This document shows, one piece after another, positions 1-8,885 of a stretch of DNA of 64,000 nucleotides. Origin of the DNA: CADEED01 sp035765415 (GTDB lineage Bacteria; Pseudomonadota; Gammaproteobacteria; Steroidobacterales; Steroidobacteraceae); contig DASTXR010000020.1 of NCBI GenBank assembly GCA_035765415.1, forward strand, positions 32,396-96,395, written 5' to 3'. How positions within the stretch are numbered: the first letter of the stretch is position 1; each line of letters begins with the position of its first letter. Made by a program: the position numbers and the translations under genes. The notes beneath the pieces were generated by a model. It was not told the DNA's origin, did no database searches, and was given only the letters and a program-made list of their open reading frames with translations.

Positions 1-1
1 G

Positions 2-751
2 GCCGGCGCACTCGCCCAAACAACCCGGGCCGCCGCGAAATACACATTCGTTCTCGTGCACGGGGCCACCGCCGGCGGCTGGGAGTGGAAGAGCACCGGC
101 AAATTCCTCACCGACGATGGGCACACTGTGTACCGCGCCACGCTCACCGGCTTGGGCGAGCGCATGCACCTCAACAGCACCGACGTCGACCTGCAGATGC
201 ACATCAACGACGTGGTGAACCTGATCCTGTTCGAGGATCTGCACGACGTCGTGCTCACGGGGCACAGCTACGGCGGCATGGTGATCACGGGCGTCATCGA
301 CCTGATTCCCGAGCGCATTCGCCATGTCGTGTATCTCGACGCCGCCGTGCCCGACCACGGCATGTCGATATGGGATCTTTTCGGCAACACGCCGCAGGAT
401 CCCGAGCGCTTCAAGGATGGCTTCATGCAAGTGCCCTGGGTCAAGCCGGGAGCACAGCCTCCGCACAGCGTCAAACAATCCATCAAGTGCTTCAACCAGC
501 CGGTCTCGTACAAGAATCCGGCTGCGCTGGCATTGCCGGTCACTTACGTGGCATTCATTCCCAAGGACAAGTCGGCCGAAGAACGGGCGAATACGGACAA
601 GAGCTGGCAGCGTGCGGTGGCGCGCGGCTGGACGATTCGCACTTTTCCAGGCGGCCACGTGGCGCAGCAGGAAGATCCGCGCGGCGTCGCGACGCTCATC
701 GAGCAGTCGGTCAACGACCGGAACAAGCCCGTCGCGAAACCGACCAACTGA
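2..751 (+). CDS. alpha/beta hydrolase, 5' end outside window
   Basis: The frame is open from base 2, so the true start lies upstream; 249 residues are visible. The first visible residues (AGALAQTTRAAA) look like the end of a signal peptide, suggesting export. The strand FVLVHGATAGG gives the oxyanion HG motif, GHSYGGMV is the nucleophile elbow with the catalytic Ser, and GGHVAQQEDP near the C terminus supplies the likely catalytic His. These are the marks of the AB_hydrolase_6 group (esterase, salicylate-esterase or EstC-like). The substrate cannot be told. The next gene is 150 bp downstream on the same strand and encodes a molybdenum hydroxylase subunit, but nothing shows a shared transcript. 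Confidence 0.85.
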   Translation, partial: AGALAQTTRAAAKYTFVLVHGATAGGWEWKSTGKFLTDDGHTVYRATLTGLGERMHLNSTDVDLQMHINDVVNLILFEDLHDVVLTGHSYGGMVITGVIDLIPERIRHVVYLDAAVPDHGMSIWDLFGNTPQDPERFKDGFMQVPWVKPGAQPPHSVKQSIKCFNQPVSYKNPAALALPVTYVAFIPKDKSAEERANTDKSWQRAVARGWTIRTFPGGHVAQQEDPRGVATLIEQSVNDRNKPVAKPTN

Positions 752-903
752 CTTTCCAGGTCTTTGCCGATTGCCTGACTTTTTTCGCGCGAGCAACGGC
801 GATTCGTCATCGGCCGGGCAGTCGCATACACATTGGCTCGCCTCGACCGACCATGACCACGGCGCTATGATCCGATGGCCTGAACAGCCGAATCGGGGTC
901 ATC

Positions 904-1371
904 GTGAAAATCACCCTCACCATCAACGGCTCCCCCCACACCGTCGACGTCGAACCTGAAACCCCGCTGCTCTGGGTGTTGCGCGACAACGTCGGGCTCA
1001 CCGGCACGAAGTTCGGCTGCGGCATTTCCCAGTGCGGCGCATGCACCGTTCATCTCGATGGCCAGGCTGTGAGGTCCTGCGCGATAACCGCAGTCAGTGC
1101 CGTTGGCAGCCGTATCACTACGATCGAAGGGCTTGCCGTAAACGGCAAGCATCACCCAGTTCAGGCCGCATGGATCGAGATGGGTGTACCGCAATGCGGT
1201 TACTGCCAGTCGGGTCAGATCATGACGGCAGCAGCGCTGCTGTCAAAACGTCGCAATCCCACCGATCAGGAGATCGATGCGGCGATGGCCGGCATTCTGT
1301 GTCGCTGCGGTACCTACCTGCGGATCAAACAGGGGATTCGTCGAGCCGCCGCGCTCATTCAGGCTGAGTGA
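904..1371 (+). CDS. (2Fe-2S)-binding subunit of a molybdenum hydroxylase (IorA-like)
   Basis: A 155-residue protein starting at GTG. It has the two-domain layout of the small iron-sulfur subunit of xanthine-dehydrogenase-family enzymes. An N-terminal plant-ferredoxin-like cluster site (CGISQCGACTVHLDG, then a fourth Cys in AVRSC) is followed by the helical second cluster site (CGYCQSGQIM with CRCGTY). Length and order match the alpha subunit of isoquinoline 1-oxidoreductase and related aldehyde dehydrogenases, which pass electrons from the molybdenum cofactor. The stop almost touches the next gene, which encodes the matching large subunit, so the pair is an operon. The natural substrate is not evident and isoquinoline is only the family label. 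Confidence 0.92.
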   Translation: MKITLTINGSPHTVDVEPETPLLWVLRDNVGLTGTKFGCGISQCGACTVHLDGQAVRSCAITAVSAVGSRITTIEGLAVNGKHHPVQAAWIEMGVPQCGYCQSGQIMTAAALLSKRRNPTDQEIDAAMAGILCRCGTYLRIKQGIRRAAALIQAE

Positions 1372-1382
1372 GGAAACGCGCG

Positions 1383-3572
1383 ATGACACAGGTCGGACTC
1401 TCTCGTCGGGCTTTCATCCAGACATCCATCGCGGCCGGCGGCGGCATGCTGCTCGGCTTCCATGTGCCGAATGTGCTCGCTGCGCGCGTCGAGGCGCAGC
1501 CGTGGAAGACGCCGACCGAAGGCGTGGAGATCAACGCCTGGCTCACGATCGACAAGGACGGCATGGTGACGATTCGCGTGCCGCACACGGAAATGGGTCA
1601 GGGTGCGCTGACCTCGGTGTCCATGATGATCGCCGAGGAATTGAACGTCGACTGGTCGAAGATTCAGGCGGTGTTCGCCGATCCGAATCGGCACCTCACC
1701 CGTGGCAAGGAATACAAGGTGATGACCACGCATGGATCGCAACTCGTCCGGCAGCAACATCCGCACATCATGCAGGCGGGCGCGTCGGCACGGGAGCGAC
1801 TCAAGGCGGCCGCGGCGCAGGCGTGGGGAGTCGATCGCTCCGCTGTCGAAGCGAAACTCGGCACATTGAAGGCAGGCAAACGCTCGGGCACCTACGCCGA
1901 ATTCGCGACGGCCGCTGCGAAGATCACGCTCGACACGGAGCCGGCGATCAAGACGCCGGCGCAGTGGTGGCTGCTGGGCCAGTCGAAGCAGCGGCTCGAT
2001 ATCCCGACGAAGGTAGACGGCAGTGCTGCGTTCGCAATCGACACGCGTCTGCCCGGCATGGTGTTCGCCGCGGTGAAATGCTGTCCCGTCCCGTGGGGCC
2101 ATTTGAAGAGCTTCAATTTCGCAGCGGTGAAGCAGCGCCCGGGCGTCATCGCGGCGATCGAGTTGAAAGCCGTTCCTGGCAAGACTGCGAATTCGGACAT
2201 GCAGAATGGCGTCGCCGTCGTCGCGGATACCTGGTACCGCGCGAAGACCGCGCTCGATCTGATGCCCATCGAATGGGACTTCGGTCCAAGTGTCGACGCC
2301 AGTACCGAGAGCCAATGGGCAGAGGCGAAGAAGCTGCTCGCGCAGACGGGCGAGGTTGGCAACAAGACGGGCGACAATACGTCCGAGCTCATCGCCGCGT
2401 CAGGCAAGACGGTCACAGCCGAGTACCACCGGCCGTGGGAAACACACGCGCGAATGGAGCCGATCAACGCGACCGTGAGCGTGTCCGACACTCGCGTCGA
2501 TGTGTGGTCGCCGACGCAGGATCAGTCGCTGGCTCTGACTCTCGCTGCCGACCAGGCAGGCCGCGATCCGAAGGATGTGTTCGTCAACACGGTTTTTCTG
2601 GGCGGCGGTTTCGGCGGCGGCGGCGGTGGCGCTACGGCGGTGACTCGCCAGGCCGCAGAGATTTCGCGCCAGCTCAAGCGGCCGGTGAAGGTGATCTGGT
2701 CTCGCGAGGAAGACATCGCGCACGACAAGCAGCGTCCGCCTCAAGTCACACGATTCAGCGCCGCACTCGGCGAGAACGGGCTGCCCGCGGCGTGGTTCAC
2801 ACGCTCGGTGTGGTTCACGCAGGGTGGTACACCCCGCATCGGCGCTGCATTCGCGGACTATGCGATCGGCAACATGCCTTACAAGGTACCGAATCGACTG
2901 CACGAGCGGCACAACGGCAAGACGCATATCCCCACTGCAACGCATCGTGCGCCTGGCGCCAATCAACACGGCTTCATGACGGAATCGTTTGTCGATGAAG
3001 TCGCACAGGCCGGCGGCTGGGATCCACTCGACTGGCGCATTGAAATGACCAGGGGCCTGGACGATTGGCAGCTCGTGCTCAAGACCCTGAAACAGAAAGC
3101 AGGTTTTCGGACCGACTTGCCCAGGGGCAAGGGAATGGGTGTCGCAGTCGTCGAGTCGCACGGCACGATCGCGGCCGCGTGTGCGACCGTTGCAGTCACT
3201 CGTCCCGGTGCGCTCACGGTGGAGAAAGTCGTGATCGTGGTCGACAGTGGTCATGTCATCAATCCGCTCGGCGCCACCGAACAATGCGAGGGTTGCGTGG
3301 CCTGGGAGCTTTCCCACGCGTGGATGGGTGGCCTCGACTTGAAAGAAGGACGATTCACGAACACCAATTTCGATACGTACAACCTGCTACGCATCGATCA
3401 GATGCCGCAGGTCGATGTGCACTTCGCTCTCTCGGGCGGTACGAAATGGGGCGGGCTCGGCGAGCCGGCCGGACCACCGGTACCACCCGCCGTTGCGAAC
3501 GCTATCTACTACGCGACCGGCAAGCGCATCCGCTCGACGCCGTTCAGGATGCATGATTTGAGCTGGAGCTGA
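1383..3572 (+). CDS. molybdopterin-binding large subunit of a molybdenum hydroxylase (IorB-like)
   Basis: A 729-residue protein from ATG 1383, chosen because AGGAA at 1371-1375 gives a 7-nt spacing; an in-frame GTG at 1368 overlaps the previous stop and is less likely. The N terminus (LSRRAFIQTS, then a hydrophobic stretch) is a twin-arginine signal, so the folded cofactor-loaded enzyme is probably exported. The protein has the two-lobed molybdopterin-binding repeat of isoquinoline 1-oxidoreductase beta subunits, with a Gly-rich GGGFGGGGGG cofactor loop near residue 405 and a C-terminal GGLGEPAGPP segment. Length is normal for the family. With the upstream iron-sulfur subunit it forms a hydroxylase or aldehyde dehydrogenase; substrate unknown. 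It ends convergently, 7 bp from the LytTR regulator gene. Confidence 0.92.
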   Translation: MTQVGLSRRAFIQTSIAAGGGMLLGFHVPNVLAARVEAQPWKTPTEGVEINAWLTIDKDGMVTIRVPHTEMGQGALTSVSMMIAEELNVDWSKIQAVFADPNRHLTRGKEYKVMTTHGSQLVRQQHPHIMQAGASARERLKAAAAQAWGVDRSAVEAKLGTLKAGKRSGTYAEFATAAAKITLDTEPAIKTPAQWWLLGQSKQRLDIPTKVDGSAAFAIDTRLPGMVFAAVKCCPVPWGHLKSFNFAAVKQRPGVIAAIELKAVPGKTANSDMQNGVAVVADTWYRAKTALDLMPIEWDFGPSVDASTESQWAEAKKLLAQTGEVGNKTGDNTSELIAASGKTVTAEYHRPWETHARMEPINATVSVSDTRVDVWSPTQDQSLALTLAADQAGRDPKDVFVNTVFLGGGFGGGGGGATAVTRQAAEISRQLKRPVKVIWSREEDIAHDKQRPPQVTRFSAALGENGLPAAWFTRSVWFTQGGTPRIGAAFADYAIGNMPYKVPNRLHERHNGKTHIPTATHRAPGANQHGFMTESFVDEVAQAGGWDPLDWRIEMTRGLDDWQLVLKTLKQKAGFRTDLPRGKGMGVAVVESHGTIAAACATVAVTRPGALTVEKVVIVVDSGHVINPLGATEQCEGCVAWELSHAWMGGLDLKEGRFTNTNFDTYNLLRIDQMPQVDVHFALSGGTKWGGLGEPAGPPVPPAVANAIYYATGKRIRSTPFRMHDLSWS

Positions 3573-3579
3573 TGAAGCG

Positions 3580-4362
3580 CTACGGGCAATTCGATACCCA
3601 TCTCTTGATGATTTCGCTGTACCTGCGGCTGGATTGGACGCAAAAGCCGTTGTCCAGCGTGAGCACGTAGTCGCCCGGCGCTGCCGTCTCCACCTGCTTG
3701 ATGTGGCCAACGTTGACGATCGCCGAACGATGGACGCGTACGAACACTTCAGGATCGAGCCGCTCAAGCATGGAATGCATGGTTGCATGCACCAGGTGCC
3801 GGGAAGTGGCGGTATGCAGTTGCACATAGTTCTCTGCTGCTTCGATCCAGAGCACATCCTCCAGATCCACGAATCTGGTCTTGCCGGCGGAACGCACGGC
3901 GATGCGCTTGAGGGTTTTCCGCGGCGAAGCCAGGGTCTGCAGCAACGACACGATGCGTTCACTGTCGTTGCCTCGCCGCTGGCGATGTGACCGCGTGCGT
4001 TGGAGAGTTTCGGCAAAACGTTCCTCGGAGACCGGCTTGAGAAGATAGTCGAGTGCATTGATCTCGAATGCCTGGATGGCAAACCGATCGTGCGCCGTGA
4101 CGAAGACCACCTCCGGCATCGCGGCGGCGCCGACTTGCCGCACCACGTCGAATCCGTTCATCTCTGGCATCTGCACATCGAGAAAGACCACGTCGGGCCG
4201 CTCACTGAGTATCAGCGATGCCGCCTCGTGACCGTTTCTCGCTTCGAAGATGGTGATTGCATCGGGCTCGCGCTCGAGCAGCGTCCGCAGGCTCGCCCGC
4301 GCGAACGGCTCGTCGTCCACGATCAAGGCGCTCCACCGGGCTCGCTCTTCGGCGGATTTCAT
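3580..4362 (-). CDS. LytTR-family response regulator
   Basis: A 260-residue protein starting at ATG 4362, which overlaps the stop of the histidine-kinase gene as ATGA (4359-4362), so translation is coupled. The receiver domain (about residues 10-125) has the acidic DDEP pair, the phospho-acceptor Asp in VVFLDVQMPEMNG, and KPVSEE with the conserved Lys. A LytTR DNA-binding domain follows (about 155-255; VLWIEAAENYVQLHT, HRSAIVNV). This is the AlgR/LytR type of regulator driven by LytS-type kinases. A longer in-frame reading to 4458 exists but has no homologous extension. Target genes are not visible. Confidence 0.93.
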   Translation of the reverse strand: MKSAEERARWSALIVDDEPFARASLRTLLEREPDAITIFEARNGHEAASLILSERPDVVFLDVQMPEMNGFDVVRQVGAAAMPEVVFVTAHDRFAIQAFEINALDYLLKPVSEERFAETLQRTRSHRQRRGNDSERIVSLLQTLASPRKTLKRIAVRSAGKTRFVDLEDVLWIEAAENYVQLHTATSRHLVHATMHSMLERLDPEVFVRVHRSAIVNVGHIKQVETAAPGDYVLTLDNGFCVQSSRRYSEIIKRWVSNCP

Positions 4363-5600
4363 CGTGGCACGCTGTCCATTGACACTGCCAGTTCCGGGGT
4401 GGCAACGATGCGCCGATAGGGCACGAACACTTCGACCACAGCGCCGGAGTCGGTGCATTCGATCCGCAACTCGCCCTCAGCACCGTACAACTGTTTCAAC
4501 CGCGCCCTGAGGTTCGACAGGCCAAGGCCTCGTCCGGCCGGGGAGCCGGCGCGAGCGCCCGCGCCTGAATCGCGTACCGCGATGTGCAGCCGACTGCCGA
4601 CGCGCGAAGCGCGGACGTCGATGGAACCGCCGGCAATGCGGCGACTGATTCCGTGCCGCACCGCATTCTCGGCGATCGGCTGCAGTCCCATGTGCGGAAC
4701 GGCTGCATCCAGCACCTCCGGATCGGCTTCGATGCGCACCACCAGGCGATCGGAGAAGCGCATCTGCTCGATGGATAGATAGAGTCGCAGAAAAGTCAGC
4801 TCACGCTCCAGCGTGACTTCCTGTGCGTCCATATCGTCGAGAACGGCGCGCAGCAGGTCGCTGAAGCGCGACAAGGCGCGCTCCGCCTGCTGCACCTCCC
4901 CTGTCCGCACCATTCCCATGATTGCGTTCAGCGTGTTGAACAGGAAGTGCGGCTGGAGCTGCATCTTCAAAGCGCCCAGTTGCGCGGCGGTGACCTGCTC
5001 CCGGAGCTCCGAGGCATTCAACTCCAGGCGTAACGCGGCCTGCGCGCGTTCCTGAAACTTGTCGTAGTAGCGGACCGCCGTGTGAACGACGAGGACGAAC
5101 CAGTATGTGATCAATGCCTGGTGAAAGCCGAAGATCATCAGCACCTTGAACGTGTGGCCCACGCTTTGCGTCCACTCGTAACTCGGACCCCATCCCGCGG
5201 TCATGTGTGAATACACGACCGCTTCCAGCCCGGTCCTGACGACGCCGAAACACAGGCTGAAAAGGATGTGGATGGAAACTCGTCGCGCCCAGAAACGCTT
5301 CTCCAGCGGAAACACCGTGCCGAGCCACAGAACGACCAGCGTGAGCGCGGCGGAAAGCACGACGCGCATCGTCCAGAACCCGACCTCCATCCAAAGCCCT
5401 GGAACGTTGAAAAAGATTCTGCGCGCGACGTCCTGCCCCATGAACATCATGCCGACGAAAATCCACGCGGCCAGCCAGATGGCGAAAGTCCGCAGGACCT
5501 GCAGGGCCACCGGACGATCCGGCAGGGCTTTCGAGTCGAAGGGCAGGAACGCGTCGTGCGCGAACGTGCTCACGTGCGCACCGTCGGTGACGCGCGGCAT
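4359..5600 (-). CDS. LytS-type sensor histidine kinase (His_kinase family)
   Basis: A 413-residue membrane kinase. Four hydrophobic segments lie between residues 35 and 170. A short coiled coil leads to the His_kinase motif LQPHFLFNTLNAIMGMV, whose His is the phosphorylation site, and then to an ATP-binding domain with the N-box PIAENAVRHGIS and the glycine-rich GRGLGLSNLRARL. No periplasmic sensing domain is obvious, so the signal is probably sensed in or at the membrane. GGAG lies 6 nt before ATG 5600. The response-regulator gene follows with a 4-base overlap, making a two-gene operon. Confidence 0.93.
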   Translation of the reverse strand: MPRVTDGAHVSTFAHDAFLPFDSKALPDRPVALQVLRTFAIWLAAWIFVGMMFMGQDVARRIFFNVPGLWMEVGFWTMRVVLSAALTLVVLWLGTVFPLEKRFWARRVSIHILFSLCFGVVRTGLEAVVYSHMTAGWGPSYEWTQSVGHTFKVLMIFGFHQALITYWFVLVVHTAVRYYDKFQERAQAALRLELNASELREQVTAAQLGALKMQLQPHFLFNTLNAIMGMVRTGEVQQAERALSRFSDLLRAVLDDMDAQEVTLERELTFLRLYLSIEQMRFSDRLVVRIEADPEVLDAAVPHMGLQPIAENAVRHGISRRIAGGSIDVRASRVGSRLHIAVRDSGAGARAGSPAGRGLGLSNLRARLKQLYGAEGELRIECTDSGAVVEVFVPYRRIVATPELAVSMDSVPR

Positions 5601-5935
5601 CGGCCACTCCGCTCGCTGAGATCAATTTTTCGTGGCATGACCCGTGGTGTTCGCGGCATCTGCGGTTCGATCCTACTCCGCAGGATCGCGCCGCACCAGT
5701 TGTAGTGAGGCAGTTCAGAGGTTCGATGCCTGGTAGATAGATGGCGAATTCGCCGAACTGCCGCCGGCCATCGACATGGACGTCGATTTTCATCCATCGA
5801 AAGACGAATTTCATCCCGCGAAGATGTTGCTTCATCCAATCACCATTGCCCGATCGCCGGGGCGCTGACAAAACTCCCGCCTGGTCGCGACCAGGTTCAC
5901 CAACACCAATGCGCCACATCATCGAGGAGAGTCTC
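5601..5935. other. intergenic region between divergent genes, with a short inverted repeat
   Basis: No credible gene. The space separates the start of the histidine-kinase gene (minus) from the start of the propeller lipoprotein gene (plus). It holds a perfect 7-bp inverted repeat, CGATCCT at 5668-5674 and AGGATCG at 5682-5688 with a 7-nt loop, which could be an operator or a small hairpin. Reading frames that extend the lipoprotein upstream into this region lack a ribosome-binding site. Confidence 0.6.
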
Positions 5936-7474
5936 GTGCAAAAGATGAAAAGATCATTCGTTCAGCGGGACGCGCTGTTGTTAGTCGCGGTCCTCCTTCT
6001 ACAGGGCTGCAAACCCGACACCACGCCCGACCCTTTCACCTTTGCCAGCCAGTCGAAGGTGCCTGCCGACACCCCGGTCGAGTCGGAGCCCGCAATCATT
6101 TCGGGGATCAATCTACCGGCGAAGCTGTCCATTACCGGAGGTGAGTATTCGATCGATGGGGATGCTTACCGTGACAGTCCCGGGGTGATCAGGAACGATC
6201 AGCAGGTCCGCATCAGAGTCCAGTCCTCCGGCGAGTCATCGGGCGAGGTTTCGGCAACGCTGACGATTGGAGGAGTCTCGGGCACTTTCACGGTAACGAC
6301 CGTCAACTTCAGTGGTCGCGTCGAAGCGGAGGCAGCGAGCCTGACCGGCGGCGCGAATACGGTGGCCGACGGTGCGGCTTCGAAAGGTAGAGCAGTCTTC
6401 GTGGGATCCGCCGGTCGCGGTATTTCGATCGCCGAATCGCTGGACGCGAAAGCGCTGATTCTTGCCTACCGTGCGGATACTGCCGGAACGCTGGAGGCAA
6501 AAGTGAACGGCGCTCCCGCCGGGAAGTTCACATTGCGGCGTACAGCGGGCGCGTATGCAACATCCAGTCTCGTGGTCTCCGTTCATGCCGGGGACGTCAT
6601 CGCCATCGCAAGCCCGTCTGCCGCCGGCTCATCGGAAACCTATCTCGACTACGTGGCGTTTGCCGACAGCCCCTTCAAAGCGGTGTCGACGCTGGCTGCA
6701 ACCGGCCTCGCGAATACGACTGACGGTCTCTCCGTCGACGCGAACGGCGACATCTATGTCTCGGGCGGTCCGGGTGGGCAGAATATTCTGCGTATAACGC
6801 CGGAAGGCCAAATGTCGACCTTCGCCGCGGGCTTCAATACCAATGGCTCGTACTTCGATTCGCACGGCAATCTCTTCGTGGCTAACTACGGGGAAAGCAG
6901 CGTGCGGAAGATAACGCCCGAGGGCGTCGTAACCACTTTCGCATCCTCGCTGGACGGGCCGGCAGGAATATGGGTGGACCCGGACGACAATGTTTTCGTC
7001 AGCCTCTTCGGCGCGAACTTTTCCGGTGTCGGCGCCACCGTGCTGAAGATCACTCCGGACGGCGTGGTCGCAACGTACGCCACGGGCGGTGGCCTGCAGG
7101 ATGTCATCGGCATCGTCGGCGACGAAAACGGCCGGATCTATGCCAGCAACTGGGCGGGTGGGTCGCTTTTCGACATCACGGATGGAAACGTAAATCTGCT
7201 GGCGGCGAACACCGGCCGCACGAACATGATCTGTTACAGCAACGGCTACATCTATATGCCGAGTCCAGCCGACGCGCTGGTACGTCGCGTCAGCCTCGAA
7301 GGAACGGTGGAAACCTTCGTCGGAACCACCACGCGGCAGACCATCGACGGCCCGCTTGCCATTGCAGACTTCGAGCGGCCGAATTCCTGCGCCTTCACCC
7401 CGGACGGCACGATCATGTATGTAATGGATCGCGATAACGGTCTGTTGCGCAAGATCGATTCCGGGATGCCGTAA
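5936..7474 (+). CDS. lipoprotein with CBM6/35-like domain and NHL-type beta-propeller
   Basis: A 512-residue protein starting at GTG 5936, six bases after AGGAG; ATG 5945 is an alternative. The N terminus ends in a lipobox (LLLQGC), so it is a lipoprotein. The middle (RVEAEAASLTGGANT through LDYVAFAD, about residues 125-240) resembles a carbohydrate-binding module of the CBM6/35 group. The rest is a repeated six-bladed propeller of the NHL/SMP-30 type, with DxNGDIYVS and PEGxVxTF units. Such propellers bind ligands or act as lactonases; no catalytic site can be assigned. A surface carbohydrate-binding role is an inference. A strong hairpin terminator follows. Confidence 0.8.
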   Translation: MQKMKRSFVQRDALLLVAVLLLQGCKPDTTPDPFTFASQSKVPADTPVESEPAIISGINLPAKLSITGGEYSIDGDAYRDSPGVIRNDQQVRIRVQSSGESSGEVSATLTIGGVSGTFTVTTVNFSGRVEAEAASLTGGANTVADGAASKGRAVFVGSAGRGISIAESLDAKALILAYRADTAGTLEAKVNGAPAGKFTLRRTAGAYATSSLVVSVHAGDVIAIASPSAAGSSETYLDYVAFADSPFKAVSTLAATGLANTTDGLSVDANGDIYVSGGPGGQNILRITPEGQMSTFAAGFNTNGSYFDSHGNLFVANYGESSVRKITPEGVVTTFASSLDGPAGIWVDPDDNVFVSLFGANFSGVGATVLKITPDGVVATYATGGGLQDVIGIVGDENGRIYASNWAGGSLFDITDGNVNLLAANTGRTNMICYSNGYIYMPSPADALVRRVSLEGTVETFVGTTTRQTIDGPLAIADFERPNSCAFTPDGTIMYVMDRDNGLLRKIDSGMP

Positions 7475-7494
7475 CCAGCGTCAAGTAGCTAGAG

Positions 7495-7520
7495 AGCCCC
7501 GGCGGAGCACCACCGGGGCT
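7495..7520 (+). terminator. intrinsic terminator between convergent genes
   Basis: A perfect 8-bp stem AGCCCCGG / CCGGGGCT (7495-7502 and 7513-7520) with a 10-nt loop is followed by TTCT. It lies 20 bp after the propeller lipoprotein stop and 44 bp before the end of the convergent polyproline lipoprotein gene. The short U run is weak, but stem and position fit a terminator. Confidence 0.7.
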
Positions 7521-7563
7521 TTCTGGTCTGTTCGGCCTCGGCATGTCGACAGGTGACCGGAAT

Positions 7564-8307
7564 TCAGTCCGTCCAGACGTAGTTTGGAATCTCCGTGAGA
7601 GGCGTGCCCAGCCCGATCGTGATCTCGCGATGGGGCCTCAGTTCGATATTGGCCCAGTCGGTGTCCTCGATCCTGGTCGACGTGCCGTTGTCGGTGACAT
7701 AGATCTCGACCGGCAAGCCGGTGATCCCGGCAACGTTCGTGTTGGTCAATGGCTGCCCCCAGATCTCGAACAGATCTCCCAGCGTGAAAACTCCTGGCGC
7801 CGCTGGCGTGACGTGAATCCTGCCCGACGAATCGTGCGTGTGGATGGCGAAGAAACAATGCGTCGGGGGCCGGGGAGAGGCGCCCAGATATAGCGGAATC
7901 TTCTGCGGCTCGTTGTTCACGAGAATCGACAAGTGCGCGCGAAACTCGAGAGCCTGCGGCGGGTTGATGACGCAGTTGAAGCGACCGATCGGCGCGCCAT
8001 CGGTTTGCGGATTGGGCCAGCGATTTGTTCCAACCGCATGTCCGTCACTGAGGTCCACGATGGTCGTGGATAGCGGTGGTACAGCCGGCGGCGGCGGCGG
8101 TGGTGGCGGCGGCGGTGGCGGTGGTGGCGGTGGCGGTGGCGGGGGCGGCGGTGGCGGCGGAGCAATGGGTGGCGCCGGAACCGACGGCGGCGCGGCGCTC
8201 AAGTCGGCGCCCGGATTGATCTGATAACCGATATCACCACAGCCCGTGAGACCGATGAGCATCGCGGCGACTGTCGCGAGGCACCCCGCATTGTAAAAAT
8301 GGCGCAT
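7564..8307 (-). CDS. lipoprotein with a 25-proline linker and an unrecognised C-terminal domain
   Basis: A 247-residue protein with a signal peptide ending in the lipobox LIGLTGC. A short leader is followed by an uninterrupted run of 25 prolines (codons at 8087-8161), a rigid spacer that would hold the C-terminal domain off the membrane. The C-terminal domain of about 165 residues contains CFFAIHTHDSSGRIHV, which may be a metal- or ligand-binding HTHD motif, and ends in ITIGLGTPLTEIPNYVWTD. I do not recognise the family. The gene is monocistronic and converges on the propeller lipoprotein. Confidence 0.75.
   Translation of the reverse strand: MRHFYNAGCLATVAAMLIGLTGCGDIGYQINPGADLSAAPPSVPAPPIAPPPPPPPPPPPPPPPPPPPPPPPPPAVPPLSTTIVDLSDGHAVGTNRWPNPQTDGAPIGRFNCVINPPQALEFRAHLSILVNNEPQKIPLYLGASPRPPTHCFFAIHTHDSSGRIHVTPAAPGVFTLGDLFEIWGQPLTNTNVAGITGLPVEIYVTDNGTSTRIEDTDWANIELRPHREITIGLGTPLTEIPNYVWTD
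8087..8161 (-). repeat. 25-codon proline tract (CCN repeat)
   Basis: Twenty-five successive proline codons on the minus strand, mostly GCC and ACC read from the plus strand as GGC and GGT. The mix of codons means it is not a pure microsatellite. The length could still vary between strains. Confidence 0.9.
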
Positions 8308-8444
8308 GAAACTTCCACCAAAGTGTGGTGGCGACTACATCGTGTCGGAGTGCACGATGCGGTCGGACGTTGCGATGAAAGCCGTGCGGTAATACCCCGC
8401 GGTGCCGTAGGCGTCCACGAAGTCTCGTACCAGACCATCGTGCC

Positions 8445-8876
8445 TTAGTCGCGTACGAAGCTCTGTATCGCCTCATACAAATAGTCGGGCAGCAAGGAGA
8501 CGCAATGATTGGGGTCGGTCCATAAAGCCGTTTGCCGACCCCGGGCGAGCAGCTTGAGCTCTCCTTCGTCGTCGCCGTTCTCGCGCTCGCGATAATAGTC
8601 GAACGTCATGACGATGCCGGTTCGCATCAACTGGTCGAGTCCCATTCGAATGAGGATGCCATCGAAAGCGAAAGCCTCTTCATGGAAAACACAGGCAGAC
8701 TCCCGAGTAATCATGCCGTAGCCGCGTTTGAATTCGGTCAGCACGCCGGGCGCGTAGTGGCGGATGAAATCTTCACGGCATTTTCCCTGCCAGAGAAAAT
8801 AATTCGCGAAGTAGACATTGCCGACCACGTTGGTTTCCTGGAATCCAACATGCAGACGATATTCAAAGTGGCGCAT
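8445..8876 (-). CDS. enediyne-type acyl thioesterase (TEBC / SgcE10-CalE7 family)
   Basis: A 143-residue hotdog-fold thioesterase. Its N terminus reads VGFQETNVVGNVYFANYFLWQGKCRE, which follows the signature of the thioesterases that accompany enediyne polyketide synthases (CalE7, SgcE10) more closely than ordinary 4-hydroxybenzoyl-CoA thioesterases. As in that group, Asn stands where the usual catalytic Asp would be, and a conserved Arg follows (CRE). In characterised systems the enzyme hydrolyses the polyene chain off the PKSE. The gene starts 9 bp after the PKS stop, so the two are co-transcribed. The family call rests on motif memory; the product is not known. Confidence 0.88.
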   Translation of the reverse strand: MRHFEYRLHVGFQETNVVGNVYFANYFLWQGKCREDFIRHYAPGVLTEFKRGYGMITRESACVFHEEAFAFDGILIRMGLDQLMRTGIVMTFDYYRERENGDDEGELKLLARGRQTALWTDPNHCVSLLPDYLYEAIQSFVRD

Positions 8877-8885
8877 ATCACGCCC

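Noticed and set aside
1277..2998. Long open frame overlapping the molybdenum hydroxylase large subunit
   Set aside because: Arg/Gly-rich shadow translation in a high-G+C gene; the Tat signal and cofactor motifs are in the other frame.
7483..7494. GTAGCTAG after the propeller lipoprotein as a dyad copy
   Set aside because: It is intergenic next to a terminator, with no promoter elements or gene to control.
8087..8161. GGC/GGT repeat as a microsatellite or CRISPR-like array
   Set aside because: It is in frame as 25 proline codons of a lipoprotein, with no spacers.
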